Assembly: GCA_964626565.1 (NCBI GenBank)
Contig: CAZVFX010000106.1
Location: 1-24,980 of the forward strand
From: CAZVFX01 sp964626565
GTDB lineage: Bacteria > Myxococcota_A > UBA9042 > CAIXZC01
DNA length: 24,980 nt
Reading direction: 5' to 3'
Under the pieces are notes generated by a model that saw only the letters and a list, made by a program, of their open reading frames with translations, was not told the origin of the DNA and made no database searches. Every line of letters begins with the position of its first letter. The stretch's first letter is position 1. Both the position numbers and the translations under genes were made by a program. Below are positions 1-8,020 of the stretch, in pieces.

Positions 1-249
1 ACTAGGAAGGGATGTTATTTGTGGAAGAAGACGCAGCCGGTCAAGATTCTGCTCCGCAAAGTCGGGAATAAGCTGAAGCTGAGATATACCCGGGACAACG
101 GTAAGTCCCGCGAATTCGAACTCAATCGAAAGGAGCCCGGTGCCGCTGAGAAAACAAGGGAGAAGAAGAAGAAGAAACGGAGGAAGAAGGCGAAGAAGAA
201 GGGGAAAACCCAGGATTATTGCACCCAGCACCCTGAGGATTGCTGGTAG
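1..249 (+). CDS. Lys-rich small protein, probably the 3' end of a gene starting outside the window
   Basis: The frame is open from the first base to the TAG at 247-249. A start at TTG 19 would give 76 aa, but no good ribosome-binding site precedes it, so this may be the C-terminal part of a longer protein. The visible part has a basic N-terminal half and then a very dense Lys/Arg run (about residues 46-64), ending in a short tail with two cysteines eight residues apart (Y-C-T...D-C-W). No family is recognised. Such basic tails can bind nucleic acid or anionic polymers, but nothing here proves that. It converges with the sulfatase-like gene, whose stop lies 25 bp away. An ATG at 12-14 is in another frame and stops after 19 codons. 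Confidence 0.4.
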   Translation, partial: TRKGCYLWKKTQPVKILLRKVGNKLKLRYTRDNGKSREFELNRKEPGAAEKTREKKKKKRRKKAKKKGKTQDYCTQHPEDCW

Positions 250-261
250 CGCTCGAAGCGC
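249..261. terminator. Short hairpin between convergent genes
   Basis: GCGCT, loop CGA, then AGCGC forms a 5-bp stem in the 24-bp gap between the small ORF and the convergent sulfatase-like gene. The position suits a bidirectional terminator, but there is no T-tract on either side, so the call is weak. Confidence 0.2.
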
Positions 262-273
262 ATTCCGACTAAG

Positions 274-2895
274 CTACCGCGTCTTCACGTGGCCGATTCT
301 GGCGTAATTCTTCCAGTCGTTGGAAGGAGGCTCCAGAACTTCCTTTTTCCAGATGAAGCGGGCGTACAGGTTCAGCTTTTTCCCTTTCCTCTTTTTCTTC
401 GGGATCTTGAGGGTGATTTCCTGGCGGAACATCTCGCCCTCTTCCCACTGGGTCAGAGGATAGTAGCCGAACACCGGGTCGATCTTGGTGGGTTTTCGCA
501 CCGGTGGTTTTGCGGCCACCCCTACCTGGAGGTTGTAGTTCAAGTCGGCCTGTCCAACCGACCTCAAGAACAACTCAATGCGAGCTTCCCGTCTCTTCAC
601 CTCGACCTGGCGATAGGCCACGATCTCCACTGCGTCACCGAAGACCAGGTTCAAGCGCGTGGCGTCGTCGGGCACCTCGTCCACCCGGTATTTCTCCACC
701 ACCGACGCCTGGACCGGCAAGCTGACACGGTCCATAATGGACAGCAGTTGCTCCTTGTGGTCCGCGGCAACATCCGGATGCTCGTCGACAACGTTCTCCT
801 TCTCCCCGGGGTCGTTTTCCAGGTCAAACAGGTACTCGAGGCCGTTGGTGTAGTCGTAGATGTACTTCCAGCGCACGCCCACTAAAGCCTTGGTGATCTG
901 CTTGATCACCTTGCCCTTGTTGTTCTCCATGAACACTCGGCGGTCAAGCTCTTCATAATCTTCGTCGAACAGGAAAGGAATCAGTGAGCTGCCTTCGAGC
1001 CCCTGCTGGTCGATGCCCGCCGCATTGCAGAAAGTGGGGATTATGTCCACCAAGCCCACCGGGGTCTCCACCCGCCTCGGTTTTGCGCCGGGCGCCCAAA
1101 CCACAAAGGGAACGTGGGTCTGTTCCTCGAACAGGCCGTAGCCGTGAGTTCGCTTGCCCCGGTCGGAAGGGAATCCCTCCCCGTGGTCGCCGCCCAGAAT
1201 AATCACCGTCCGATCCGCGTGCTCATAGGTCTGCAGGTACTCGATGAGTTCTCCCACGTGCTTGTCCGCATAGAGGATTTCGTGATCGTAGAGGTCGATA
1301 TCGTCGGTGGAGTCGGAGAATCTGGGCGTGCCCTCGTGGATGGCGTATGACGAATGGGGCTCGTAGTAGTGCGCCCAGAGTAGGAACTTCCGGTCCCCGT
1401 TTTTGCGTGCGAACTCGATGGACGCCCGGGTCACGTCCGGTGCGTTCTCGCAGTCGCTGTACGGCTTAGAAACCATGGAAGTGTCCACGACGTCCATGCC
1501 CTGGGTAATGCCCCAATCGTTGGTGATGTACCTGATGGTATTCACGGTGCCGGTGAAGTAGCCCGCGGCGCTGAAGATCTCGCCCATCATCACATTCTCT
1601 TCCGCGATTCGCTTGGGCCGGGCTTTTTCGCTGGAGTAGACAAGCTGATATGGATAGAGAGATGACGTGAAGGACGGTGCGGAGGGGATGGTGCCGGGGC
1701 CTTGCGAGTAGCCCCGCTCAAAGACCACGGCGGAGCGCGCCAGGCGGTCGATGCTCGGTGTCGTCTCGCGCTCGTAACCGTACAGGCTGGTGTGGTCCCA
1801 GCGTACTGCGTCCACGGTAATGAGCACCAGGTTTACCCCCTCCGGGAAATCCTCCGGCAGGTCGTAGTACTTCGTATCCGCGCTGCCCGCGCCATCGAAT
1901 ACGAGATCTCCGCCCATGCAGTTTTCATCGAGCCCGTTGTTGGGAATGTCCGACGCGTCGGGGTTGAATTTCTCGTCGAAGGGCCTGCAGTCCCCGCCGC
2001 CCAGGAAGCCCGAATAGCCGTCCCCATCGAAATCGGTCGCCTTCTGGAGCAGGCCCGAAGCCAGTGCCTGGGGTGTGCCTCCCCGAAGTGCGGCCGAGCG
2101 CACCCCGGGAAATTCGCCCAAGCCGAGGGCTATCCCCAGAAAGACGAGAAACCAGGCTGACTGCCAGCGCAATCGCACCAGGAGTGCGGGGAGATGATGC
2201 TGCCAGCGCGCCGCGGCTGTCCAGGAGGCAAAGACCAGCACCGCACCTGCAAGTCCCCCAAGGACAAGACTGAAGCCGATGTCGGCGATGGTCTTGCGAT
2301 AGCCCACAAATACTCCGACGCCCAGTCCCACACCCACCGCCAGGGTGGCAGGGATCAGAAAGGAGAGACTCCCCAGAAAACGAAATATCTCGGCGCGGAG
2401 AAAGAGCTTCCTGGCGAGGGCGGATATCAGGTCGGCTGTCACCTTCGCCGCACCACGGGCGGCCAGATAGGTCGCGAACGCCAGGGCCGCCCCCAGGAGC
2501 GCCTTGAGGGTGGCGTGCTTGAACGCCCGGTCGATGATCATGTATTCCACGGCCACCAGCGCCAGGAACATGGCAACGAAAAGAAGGGTGCCGAGGTATT
2601 TTCCGGTTTTCGCCGGGTCCGGCTCAACAAGGCTCTTCACCCACCCGTCCACCGTTTCGCCAGGGGTGCCGCGGGTAAGGGCAAAAGCCGCGGCTCCGCC
2701 GGCCAGGCCGAGGGTGAAAGAGGCAGCGGTCAGAAGTGCCAGCACCAACGGGGCTGCTCCGAGCAGGGCGGACACCGTCGCATATTCCCCGGCTTGGCCA
2801 TATGCGCTCACCAGCCCCAGAGTCGTGGCGGCCAGAGCCGCGGCAAACGCAGCGAGAACGGCCGTGGTGATGTGTAGTCGCAGTCTCTCCAGCAT
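274..2895 (-). CDS. Multi-pass membrane protein with MopE-like linker and C-terminal sulfatase/phosphotransferase domain
   Basis: 873 aa. Residues 1-260 hold several hydrophobic segments (about 8-32, 43-73, 101-121, 131-150, 174-198, 207-226, 246-262). Residues 288-330 form an Asp/Asn-rich, Cys-containing segment of the MopE/TSP3 type (DFDGDGYSG, GDCRPFD, NNGLDENC). The alkaline-phosphatase-superfamily domain runs from 354 to about 645. It has the metal Asp motif TVDAVRWDH (D362), the nucleophile region G-T-I-P-S-A (T402), WAHYYEPH (H509), GGDHGE (D570/H571) and EQTHVPF (H594). A beta-rich tail follows. The usual sulfatase signature C/S-x-P-x-R is replaced by T-I-P-S-A, so formylglycine cannot form. 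Thr is the nucleophile in LtaS/EptA-type phosphotransferases of this superfamily, so phosphate-ester chemistry at the periplasmic face is more likely than sulfate hydrolysis (inference). The start ATG at 2895 has an AGGGAG element upstream. It is divergent from the giant lipoprotein, which carries related Asp-rich repeats. Confidence 0.88.
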   Translation of the reverse strand: MLERLRLHITTAVLAAFAAALAATTLGLVSAYGQAGEYATVSALLGAAPLVLALLTAASFTLGLAGGAAAFALTRGTPGETVDGWVKSLVEPDPAKTGKYLGTLLFVAMFLALVAVEYMIIDRAFKHATLKALLGAALAFATYLAARGAAKVTADLISALARKLFLRAEIFRFLGSLSFLIPATLAVGVGLGVGVFVGYRKTIADIGFSLVLGGLAGAVLVFASWTAAARWQHHLPALLVRLRWQSAWFLVFLGIALGLGEFPGVRSAALRGGTPQALASGLLQKATDFDGDGYSGFLGGGDCRPFDEKFNPDASDIPNNGLDENCMGGDLVFDGAGSADTKYYDLPEDFPEGVNLVLITVDAVRWDHTSLYGYERETTPSIDRLARSAVVFERGYSQGPGTIPSAPSFTSSLYPYQLVYSSEKARPKRIAEENVMMGEIFSAAGYFTGTVNTIRYITNDWGITQGMDVVDTSMVSKPYSDCENAPDVTRASIEFARKNGDRKFLLWAHYYEPHSSYAIHEGTPRFSDSTDDIDLYDHEILYADKHVGELIEYLQTYEHADRTVIILGGDHGEGFPSDRGKRTHGYGLFEEQTHVPFVVWAPGAKPRRVETPVGLVDIIPTFCNAAGIDQQGLEGSSLIPFLFDEDYEELDRRVFMENNKGKVIKQITKALVGVRWKYIYDYTNGLEYLFDLENDPGEKENVVDEHPDVAADHKEQLLSIMDRVSLPVQASVVEKYRVDEVPDDATRLNLVFGDAVEIVAYRQVEVKRREARIELFLRSVGQADLNYNLQVGVAAKPPVRKPTKIDPVFGYYPLTQWEEGEMFRQEITLKIPKKKRKGKKLNLYARFIWKKEVLEPPSNDWKNYARIGHVKTR

Positions 2896-2941
2896 CCGGG
2901 CAACTCCCTGAGCTACGTCGTGGCTAAGGCGCAGCGGTCCT

Positions 2942-2969
2942 ATTGTACGCCTTGGCGCTTCGGTTGCAA
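2942..2969 (-). promoter_or_regulatory. Candidate promoter of the sulfatase-like gene
   Basis: Read on the minus strand: TTGCAA (2964-2969), 16-bp spacer, TACAAT (2942-2947), about 47 bp before the start codon. Both hexamers match the sigma-70 consensus partially (4/6 and 5/6). Motif match only. Confidence 0.35.
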
Positions 2970-3000
2970 CGGCAAGTTGCCCGAGACCCTGTTTCTGTCC

Positions 3001-3029
3001 GGCACAGACGTAGCCTGCTGCTGTACAAT
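3001..3029 (+). promoter_or_regulatory. Weak candidate promoter of the giant lipoprotein gene
   Basis: TACAAT at 3024-3029 is a good -10 box. The hexamer 17 bp upstream, GGCACA (3001-3006), is a poor -35. The -10 lies about 50 bp before the ATG at 3078, in the 182-bp divergent spacer. Confidence 0.25.
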
Positions 3030-3077
3030 CCGGCCTGGTTCGGCTACAGTTTCAGCAAAGACGATGTGGAGGCAGAT

Positions 3078-6000
3078 ATGCGTTTCACCGGTTTGATTCT
3101 GGCGACATTCATTGCTGCCGCGTGCGGGTCCGGCGCGGGGACAGCAGTTTTGGAAGATTCAGGCGATATGGACCCGGGCGTGGACGCAGGTGTCGAACTG
3201 CCGTGGGTTGATGCCGGCTTTGACCTGGCGGTCGACGATGCGGGGGGTGACGACACGGGGCTGGACTTGCTGCCGCTGGAACTACCTGACGTCGGTTTTG
3301 CGCCCGACCCCGGCGAGCCGGGCTACCCTTGCGAAAGCGGCGCCGAGTGCGATGGCGGCTATTGTATCCAGACGCCGGACGGTATGCAGTGCACCGCTAC
3401 CTGCGAGGAGGAATGTCCCTTTGACTGGAGTTGCGCGTTGCACCAGCCGAGCCTGCCTGACCAGGTGTTCATTTGCGTTCCCGCGATGCTGGAGTTGTGC
3501 CGGCCGTGCGAGCTCAATACCGATTGCTGGACCAACGGGGTCGACGCGGGGCAGGCTTGCGTGCAGTACGGGGCGGGAGGGAACTTCTGCGGCGCGGCCT
3601 GCGACGCCAGTGGCAGGGAAGACGATGAATGCCCCGAAGGGTATTCCTGCCAGGAAGCGTTGGATTTCTCAGGCTCTGATGTTGCTCAATGTGTGCTGGT
3701 GGCAGCGGAGTGCAACTGCACCCAGTGGGACGTCGACGCGGGGGCGACTACAACCTGCCATATGGAAAACGAATGGGGCCTGTGTCCCGGGGAACGGGTA
3801 TGCCTGGCGGAAGGCTTGAGCCCCTGTGATGCTGCAACACCTGCGGAGGAAAGCTGCAACGAAATTGATGACGATTGTGATGGCGACGTGGACGAGGAGC
3901 TTTCCGGCGGTCCCTGTCTCAACACCAACGAGCACGGCACGTGCGCGGGACTCGAATCGTGCGCCGGGGGCGTGCTGACCTGCGTCGGAGAGAGCGCTGC
4001 CCCCGAGCAGTGCGACGGGTTGGACAACGACTGCGACGGTGACGTCGACGAGACCTTCTCCGACACCGATGGTGATGGAGTTGCCGATTGCCTGGAAGAC
4101 GATATTGACGGCGACGGAATCCCCGACGTGCTGGACAACTGCGTCGGTGCATTCAACCCGCTGCAGGAGGATTTCGACCTGGACACCGTGGGGGATAAGT
4201 GCGACCCCGATGACGACAACGACCTGGTTGCCGACGAAGAGGACTGCGACCCCAAAGATCCGGAGACCAACCCCGGCGCGGATGACATTTGCGATGGCAA
4301 GGACAACAACTGCAACCTCCTGGTTGACGAGGGTTTTGAAGACAGCGACAGCGATGGGTGGAAGGACTGTGTGGATAGTGATGACGACAACGACGGCGCG
4401 TCCGATGAAGCCGACTGTGCGCCGCTGAATCCGCTGGCGTTCCCGGGGGCGGAGGAGACGTGCGACGGCGTGGACAACGACTGTGACTCCGAGGTGGACG
4501 AGGGGTTTGCAGACACGGACGCGGACGGTGAAGCGGACTGTGTGGATAACGACGATGACAACGATGGGATTGACGATAGCGCGGACAATTGTGTGGGTGT
4601 GGAAAACCCGGGACAGGAGGATTCTGACCAGGACGGGATTGGCGACTCGTGTGATGCGGACGCAGATGGCGACGGCATCCCCGACGGCGTGGACAATTGC
4701 ATCGGTGTGAAGAACACCATGCAGGGGGACCTGGACGGGGACGGGCTGGGCGACAAATGCGATGAGGATGTGGATGGCGACGGGTGGGCCAACGATGCCG
4801 ATAATTGTCCCCTGGTGGCCAACGAGGACCAGCAGGATACCGATGGCGATGGGACCGGGGACAAGTGCGCTGAAGACAAAGACGGCGATGGAGTGCCGGA
4901 TGAGCAGGATTGCGCTCCCTTGAACGCAGCTATCTACCCGGGGGCCGACGAGGTGTGCGACGGTGCGGACAACGACTGCGACCAGTCAGAAGATGAAGGA
5001 TATGTCGATAGTGACTTTGACGGGCTGAAGGACTGCGTGGACCTGGACGACGACAATGACGGGGACCCGGATGACTCGGACTGTGCTCCCCTGGACCCGG
5101 CAATCAACCACGGAGTTGACGAGACTTGTGACGGAGAGGACAACAACTGCGACGGCGTTGCCGACGAGGACACCGGTACCCTGGCGTGTGGCAAGGGAGT
5201 CTGTTTCCACACGGTCGCAGCCTGCATCGACGGGGTCGGGCAGGTTTGCGACCCGTACTTGGGTGCAACCATGGAAGAATGTGACGGGCTGGACAACGAT
5301 TGCGACGGCATTGTGGACGAGGACTTGGGGTGGACGCTTTGCGGCCTGGGGAACTGCCAGCAGTTGCTCTACAGTTGCGCTGATGGCGTCCCTCAGGACT
5401 GCGATCCCATGGCTGGCGCTGAGCTTGAGAAATGTGACGGCGTGGACAACGACTGCGACGGCATGATTGATGAGCAGTTGGGGCTGGTGGAATGCGGCCT
5501 GGGCGTATGCAAGCACACTGTTTATTCATGTGTGGAAGGCGACCCCCAGGTGTGCGATCCCTTTGACGGGGCAGGTCTGGAGGTCTGCGACGGCCTGGAC
5601 AACGACTGCAACGGTTTCGTGGATGAGGAGTTGGGTTCGGTCACCTGCGGTCTGGGTCAGTGCGAACATGTGGAGGACAACTGCCAGGGGGGGGAGCCCA
5701 ACGTGTGCGATCCCATGGCAGGTGCCGGCGATGAGATTTGTGACGGCATCGACAACGATTGCAACGGTTCGGTTGATGAGGGGCTGCAGCCGGTCACCTG
5801 CGGATTGGGAGAGTGTGAGCACTCGGTGGAGAGCTGCGTTGAAGGTGTTCCACAGATCTGCGACCCCATGGAAGGCTCTGATCTTGAGAAATGCAACGAC
5901 CTGGACGACAACTGCAATGGCGAAGTGGACGACGATCCGGTGGATTGTGCGGAATACTACGCCGACTTTGATGGGGATGGATTTCCGGGGGCGGAGAGCC

Positions 6001-7763
6001 AGTGTCTGTGCGAGGCGCAGGGGGAGTGGCTCTATCTCGAGTCCACCGACTGTGACGATGAAGACGAGAATGTGAAACCGGGGGTCATCGAGTTGTGCGG
6101 CAACGGCAAGGACGACAATTGCAATGAACTGGCCGACGGGGCGGACCCCTGGTGTGCCCTTGTCGGCGATTACGATTTCTGGCGCATGATTGAGGTGGAC
6201 AACAGCGGCGGCCCCGACATCGTTGATTACGCGGTGCCGGTGGATGTGACGACTCTGAAATATGATCTTTCGGACCTGTTCGTCTCGCTGCATTTCAGCG
6301 AAGGAGCAGGTGCATATGCCGACGATTCGTCAGGCAATCGCTACCGGCGGCCGGCGCGCCTGAACGGACCAGGGTGGACGGAAGGGGTGGAAGGTACTGC
6401 GCTCAACTGCTCCGGAGGCAGCCAGCACGCCCGTGCTCCACTCCCAAACGCGGATTTGGCCCAGGGCTTCACCTATACCAGTTGGGTCTATGTTTCCGGC
6501 ATCGAGAGCAATCACGGCAGCTTCGCGTACGTCACCGGCAATTGGATGCGACTGTTCATTCAGGGGACCCCCGGCCCGTTCTACAGCGGTTTCGAATTCT
6601 GCAACCATCAGGGGTGCAATTCCCCCGAGGGGTGGAGCGACAGCCACCCGCCGGTGTCACAGTTCAAGGGCAACGAGTGGATGCATCTTGCCTTCCGTTT
6701 CGACGGGGCTGCAAGCCAGGCGCTCCTCTACGTGGATGGGGTAAAAGCGCTGACCTACAACGGCATCAACTTCCCCCAGTTCAACGGCGGTGACCTCATC
6801 ATTTGCGGAGACCAGGACCCGGGCGGCACGTACAATTTGAACGGAAGAATCGATGAAGTGTTGTGGTTCACCCGGGTCCTTTCGGAGGGCGAAATGTTGG
6901 CCCTTTACTGCCAGGGCGCCCGCCAGTTGGGTCAAGAGCCTGGGAAATGCGCCGGGGTGGTGGGCCAGGGGCGAGTCGACCAGCGGGACCTGACGTTCTT
7001 CTCGGCCGACGGCGCGGATGTGTTGGACTCCTGGGTCGAAAGCGACGTCAGAGTCTGGTTCAAGGCGCCCGCAGTTGCCGGGGGAGAAGTGGCTGGTTAC
7101 AACCTCATGTACGGCGGCCTGGACGCAGCCGGTGCGGACGACCCGGAATCGGTATTCCACTTGTACGACAGCTTCTCTCTGCCCGACGACAGTGTCCCGG
7201 AAGCGGCGCGCTGGAACGTGAACCAGGGGAGCGGCTGGGTAAAGACGAAGGAGCATGCACTGTGCACTCGTTCGGAGGGTGGCAAATCGGACGACACCAC
7301 CGCCGCGTTTGTGGCTTCTCAAAGCTCGTTTGAACCGGGCCTGCTGGTTGAAGCGGACCTGCTTTCGTACTCAGCCAGCATCAACACCTTTTACTCAGTG
7401 CTGCTTGAGAGTGGCCCCCCTTCCTTCTACCCCGGGGGGCAGCATCTGCGAGCCAGAGACGGCACCGCACCGGTGGAGCAGGACTTCCGGGTGATCGTGG
7501 ACGGCCAGACCGAGCACAATGAGCCGGGTATCAGCGTTTCACACACTCTGGGCCTGGCGGTCCACGAGGACGAGGCCCGGGCGACCGTGGACGAGGCTGT
7601 CAAATACACCGGTCCGTGGAGCCCTGCAGAGGCGCTTGCTTGTGTTGTCGGCACCCGCGGCGGGGGTACTCCGGGAGAGTTCGCCGAGGGGTGTTTTGAC
7701 CGCGTTGTGATGCGCCCGTTCGTATTTCCTGAACCATCTGTTCTGGTCGGGGAATTGCAGTAA
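3078..7763 (+). CDS. Giant Cys/Asp-rich surface lipoprotein: MopE and TSP3-like repeats, DUF2341-like and LamG domains
   Basis: 1561 aa from ATG 3078. This start has GGAGG five bases upstream and gives a lipoprotein signal ending A-A-A-C16. The longer open frame from 2943 lacks a signal peptide at its N-terminus and is rejected. Residues 17-255 are acidic, then Cys-rich. Residues 260 to about 1022 hold twelve MopE-type units (CDGxDNDCDGxVDE), with TSP3-like Asp repeats interspersed in the first half (DGDGIPD...DNC). Residues 684-938 are five exact 51-residue repeats. From 1032, W-R-M-I-E-V-D-N looks like the first strand of DUF2341. A LamG-type lectin fold fills about 1063-1275, and the rest of the DUF2341-like domain (F-F-S-A-D-G...D-S-W-V-E-S, ending Y-D-S-F) resumes at about 1300-1360, followed by a beta-rich tail to 1561. 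Family knowledge: MopE/TSP3 units bind Ca or Cu, and LamG/DUF2341 occur in secreted adhesive proteins. A surface adhesin or matrix protein is inferred; no enzymatic motif is seen. Confidence 0.88.
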   Translation: MRFTGLILATFIAAACGSGAGTAVLEDSGDMDPGVDAGVELPWVDAGFDLAVDDAGGDDTGLDLLPLELPDVGFAPDPGEPGYPCESGAECDGGYCIQTPDGMQCTATCEEECPFDWSCALHQPSLPDQVFICVPAMLELCRPCELNTDCWTNGVDAGQACVQYGAGGNFCGAACDASGREDDECPEGYSCQEALDFSGSDVAQCVLVAAECNCTQWDVDAGATTTCHMENEWGLCPGERVCLAEGLSPCDAATPAEESCNEIDDDCDGDVDEELSGGPCLNTNEHGTCAGLESCAGGVLTCVGESAAPEQCDGLDNDCDGDVDETFSDTDGDGVADCLEDDIDGDGIPDVLDNCVGAFNPLQEDFDLDTVGDKCDPDDDNDLVADEEDCDPKDPETNPGADDICDGKDNNCNLLVDEGFEDSDSDGWKDCVDSDDDNDGASDEADCAPLNPLAFPGAEETCDGVDNDCDSEVDEGFADTDADGEADCVDNDDDNDGIDDSADNCVGVENPGQEDSDQDGIGDSCDADADGDGIPDGVDNCIGVKNTMQGDLDGDGLGDKCDEDVDGDGWANDADNCPLVANEDQQDTDGDGTGDKCAEDKDGDGVPDEQDCAPLNAAIYPGADEVCDGADNDCDQSEDEGYVDSDFDGLKDCVDLDDDNDGDPDDSDCAPLDPAINHGVDETCDGEDNNCDGVADEDTGTLACGKGVCFHTVAACIDGVGQVCDPYLGATMEECDGLDNDCDGIVDEDLGWTLCGLGNCQQLLYSCADGVPQDCDPMAGAELEKCDGVDNDCDGMIDEQLGLVECGLGVCKHTVYSCVEGDPQVCDPFDGAGLEVCDGLDNDCNGFVDEELGSVTCGLGQCEHVEDNCQGGEPNVCDPMAGAGDEICDGIDNDCNGSVDEGLQPVTCGLGECEHSVESCVEGVPQICDPMEGSDLEKCNDLDDNCNGEVDDDPVDCAEYYADFDGDGFPGAESQCLCEAQGEWLYLESTDCDDEDENVKPGVIELCGNGKDDNCNELADGADPWCALVGDYDFWRMIEVDNSGGPDIVDYAVPVDVTTLKYDLSDLFVSLHFSEGAGAYADDSSGNRYRRPARLNGPGWTEGVEGTALNCSGGSQHARAPLPNADLAQGFTYTSWVYVSGIESNHGSFAYVTGNWMRLFIQGTPGPFYSGFEFCNHQGCNSPEGWSDSHPPVSQFKGNEWMHLAFRFDGAASQALLYVDGVKALTYNGINFPQFNGGDLIICGDQDPGGTYNLNGRIDEVLWFTRVLSEGEMLALYCQGARQLGQEPGKCAGVVGQGRVDQRDLTFFSADGADVLDSWVESDVRVWFKAPAVAGGEVAGYNLMYGGLDAAGADDPESVFHLYDSFSLPDDSVPEAARWNVNQGSGWVKTKEHALCTRSEGGKSDDTTAAFVASQSSFEPGLLVEADLLSYSASINTFYSVLLESGPPSFYPGGQHLRARDGTAPVEQDFRVIVDGQTEHNEPGISVSHTLGLAVHEDEARATVDEAVKYTGPWSPAEALACVVGTRGGGTPGEFAEGCFDRVVMRPFVFPEPSVLVGELQ
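4090..4890 (+). repeat. Thrombospondin type-3-like Asp repeats inside the giant lipoprotein
   Basis: Successive segments of the form DGDGIPD-x-x-DNC...QxDxDxDGxGDxCD are seen, at least four, with the clearest series between about 4560 and 4880 and an earlier copy near 4108-4210. In the family each Asp-rich loop coordinates calcium, and the cysteines form disulfides. Divergence between copies is high, so these are old protein repeats rather than recent DNA duplications. Confidence 0.75.
5127..5891 (+). repeat. Five perfect-length tandem repeats of 153 bp (51 aa, six Cys each)
   Basis: Units start at 5127, 5280, 5433, 5586 and 5739, each exactly 153 bp; a degenerate MopE head of a sixth starts at 5892. 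Every unit begins CDGxDNxC and keeps six cysteines at positions 1, 8, 21, 26, 33 and 41. The central piece is CGxGxC and the closing piece CDPxxGA. Other positions vary freely. Invariant spacing with sequence drift indicates a structural unit, presumably disulfide- and metal-stabilised, kept under length selection. Confidence 0.9.
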
Positions 7764-7825
7764 GGTGATCTTTTTTTCAATAACTTGGGAACCTATCTTT
7801 GGCGTCGGTGTCTACTTACGGTTAA

Positions 7826-7915
7826 CTGACCCCGGGTGTAGCGTTTGGGGGTGCCCAACGCGTAAGAGCGAGTGCTTTGCTTTGAAACAAGATGTTTCTT
7901 GAAGCCCGGGGTCAG
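7826..7915. repeat. Perfect 11-bp inverted repeat bounding a ~90-bp element in the spacer before ftsH
   Basis: CTGACCCCGGG (7826-7836) and CCCGGGGTCAG (7905-7915) are exact reverse complements separated by 68 bp. Outside both ends GGTT/AACC-like bases continue the symmetry with a 2-base offset. The inside holds a small hairpin (CAAGA-TGTT-TCTTG, about 7888-7901) and no ORF. This looks like a REP/MITE-type element or a large stem-loop between the giant lipoprotein and ftsH. A run of seven T (7771-7777) just after the lipoprotein stop could help termination, but no clear stem precedes it. Confidence 0.5.
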
Positions 7916-7963
7916 AACCACTTTCCCCTCAGCAGGCGGGTCAACCGGCATTGAAAAATCAGG

Positions 7964-7992
7964 TTGCCCTTGTTAACCGATATTGGTATGTT
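7964..7992 (+). promoter_or_regulatory. Candidate sigma-70-like promoter of ftsH
   Basis: TTGCCC (7964-7969), 17-bp spacer, TATGTT (7987-7992), 28 bp before the ftsH ATG at 8021. Each hexamer matches four of six consensus bases. A GAGG Shine-Dalgarno lies at 8008-8011. The promoter starts about 50 bp right of the inverted-repeat element. Confidence 0.4.
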
Positions 7993-8020
7993 CTGCCGGT
8001 GAAAACCGAGGCGTGATCGA

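Noticed and set aside
3686..4879. Long Ser/Pro-rich minus-strand ORF (397 aa)
   Set aside because: It is antisense to the GAC/GAT-rich repeats of the giant lipoprotein. The composition is explained by the opposite strand; it has no start signals or domains.
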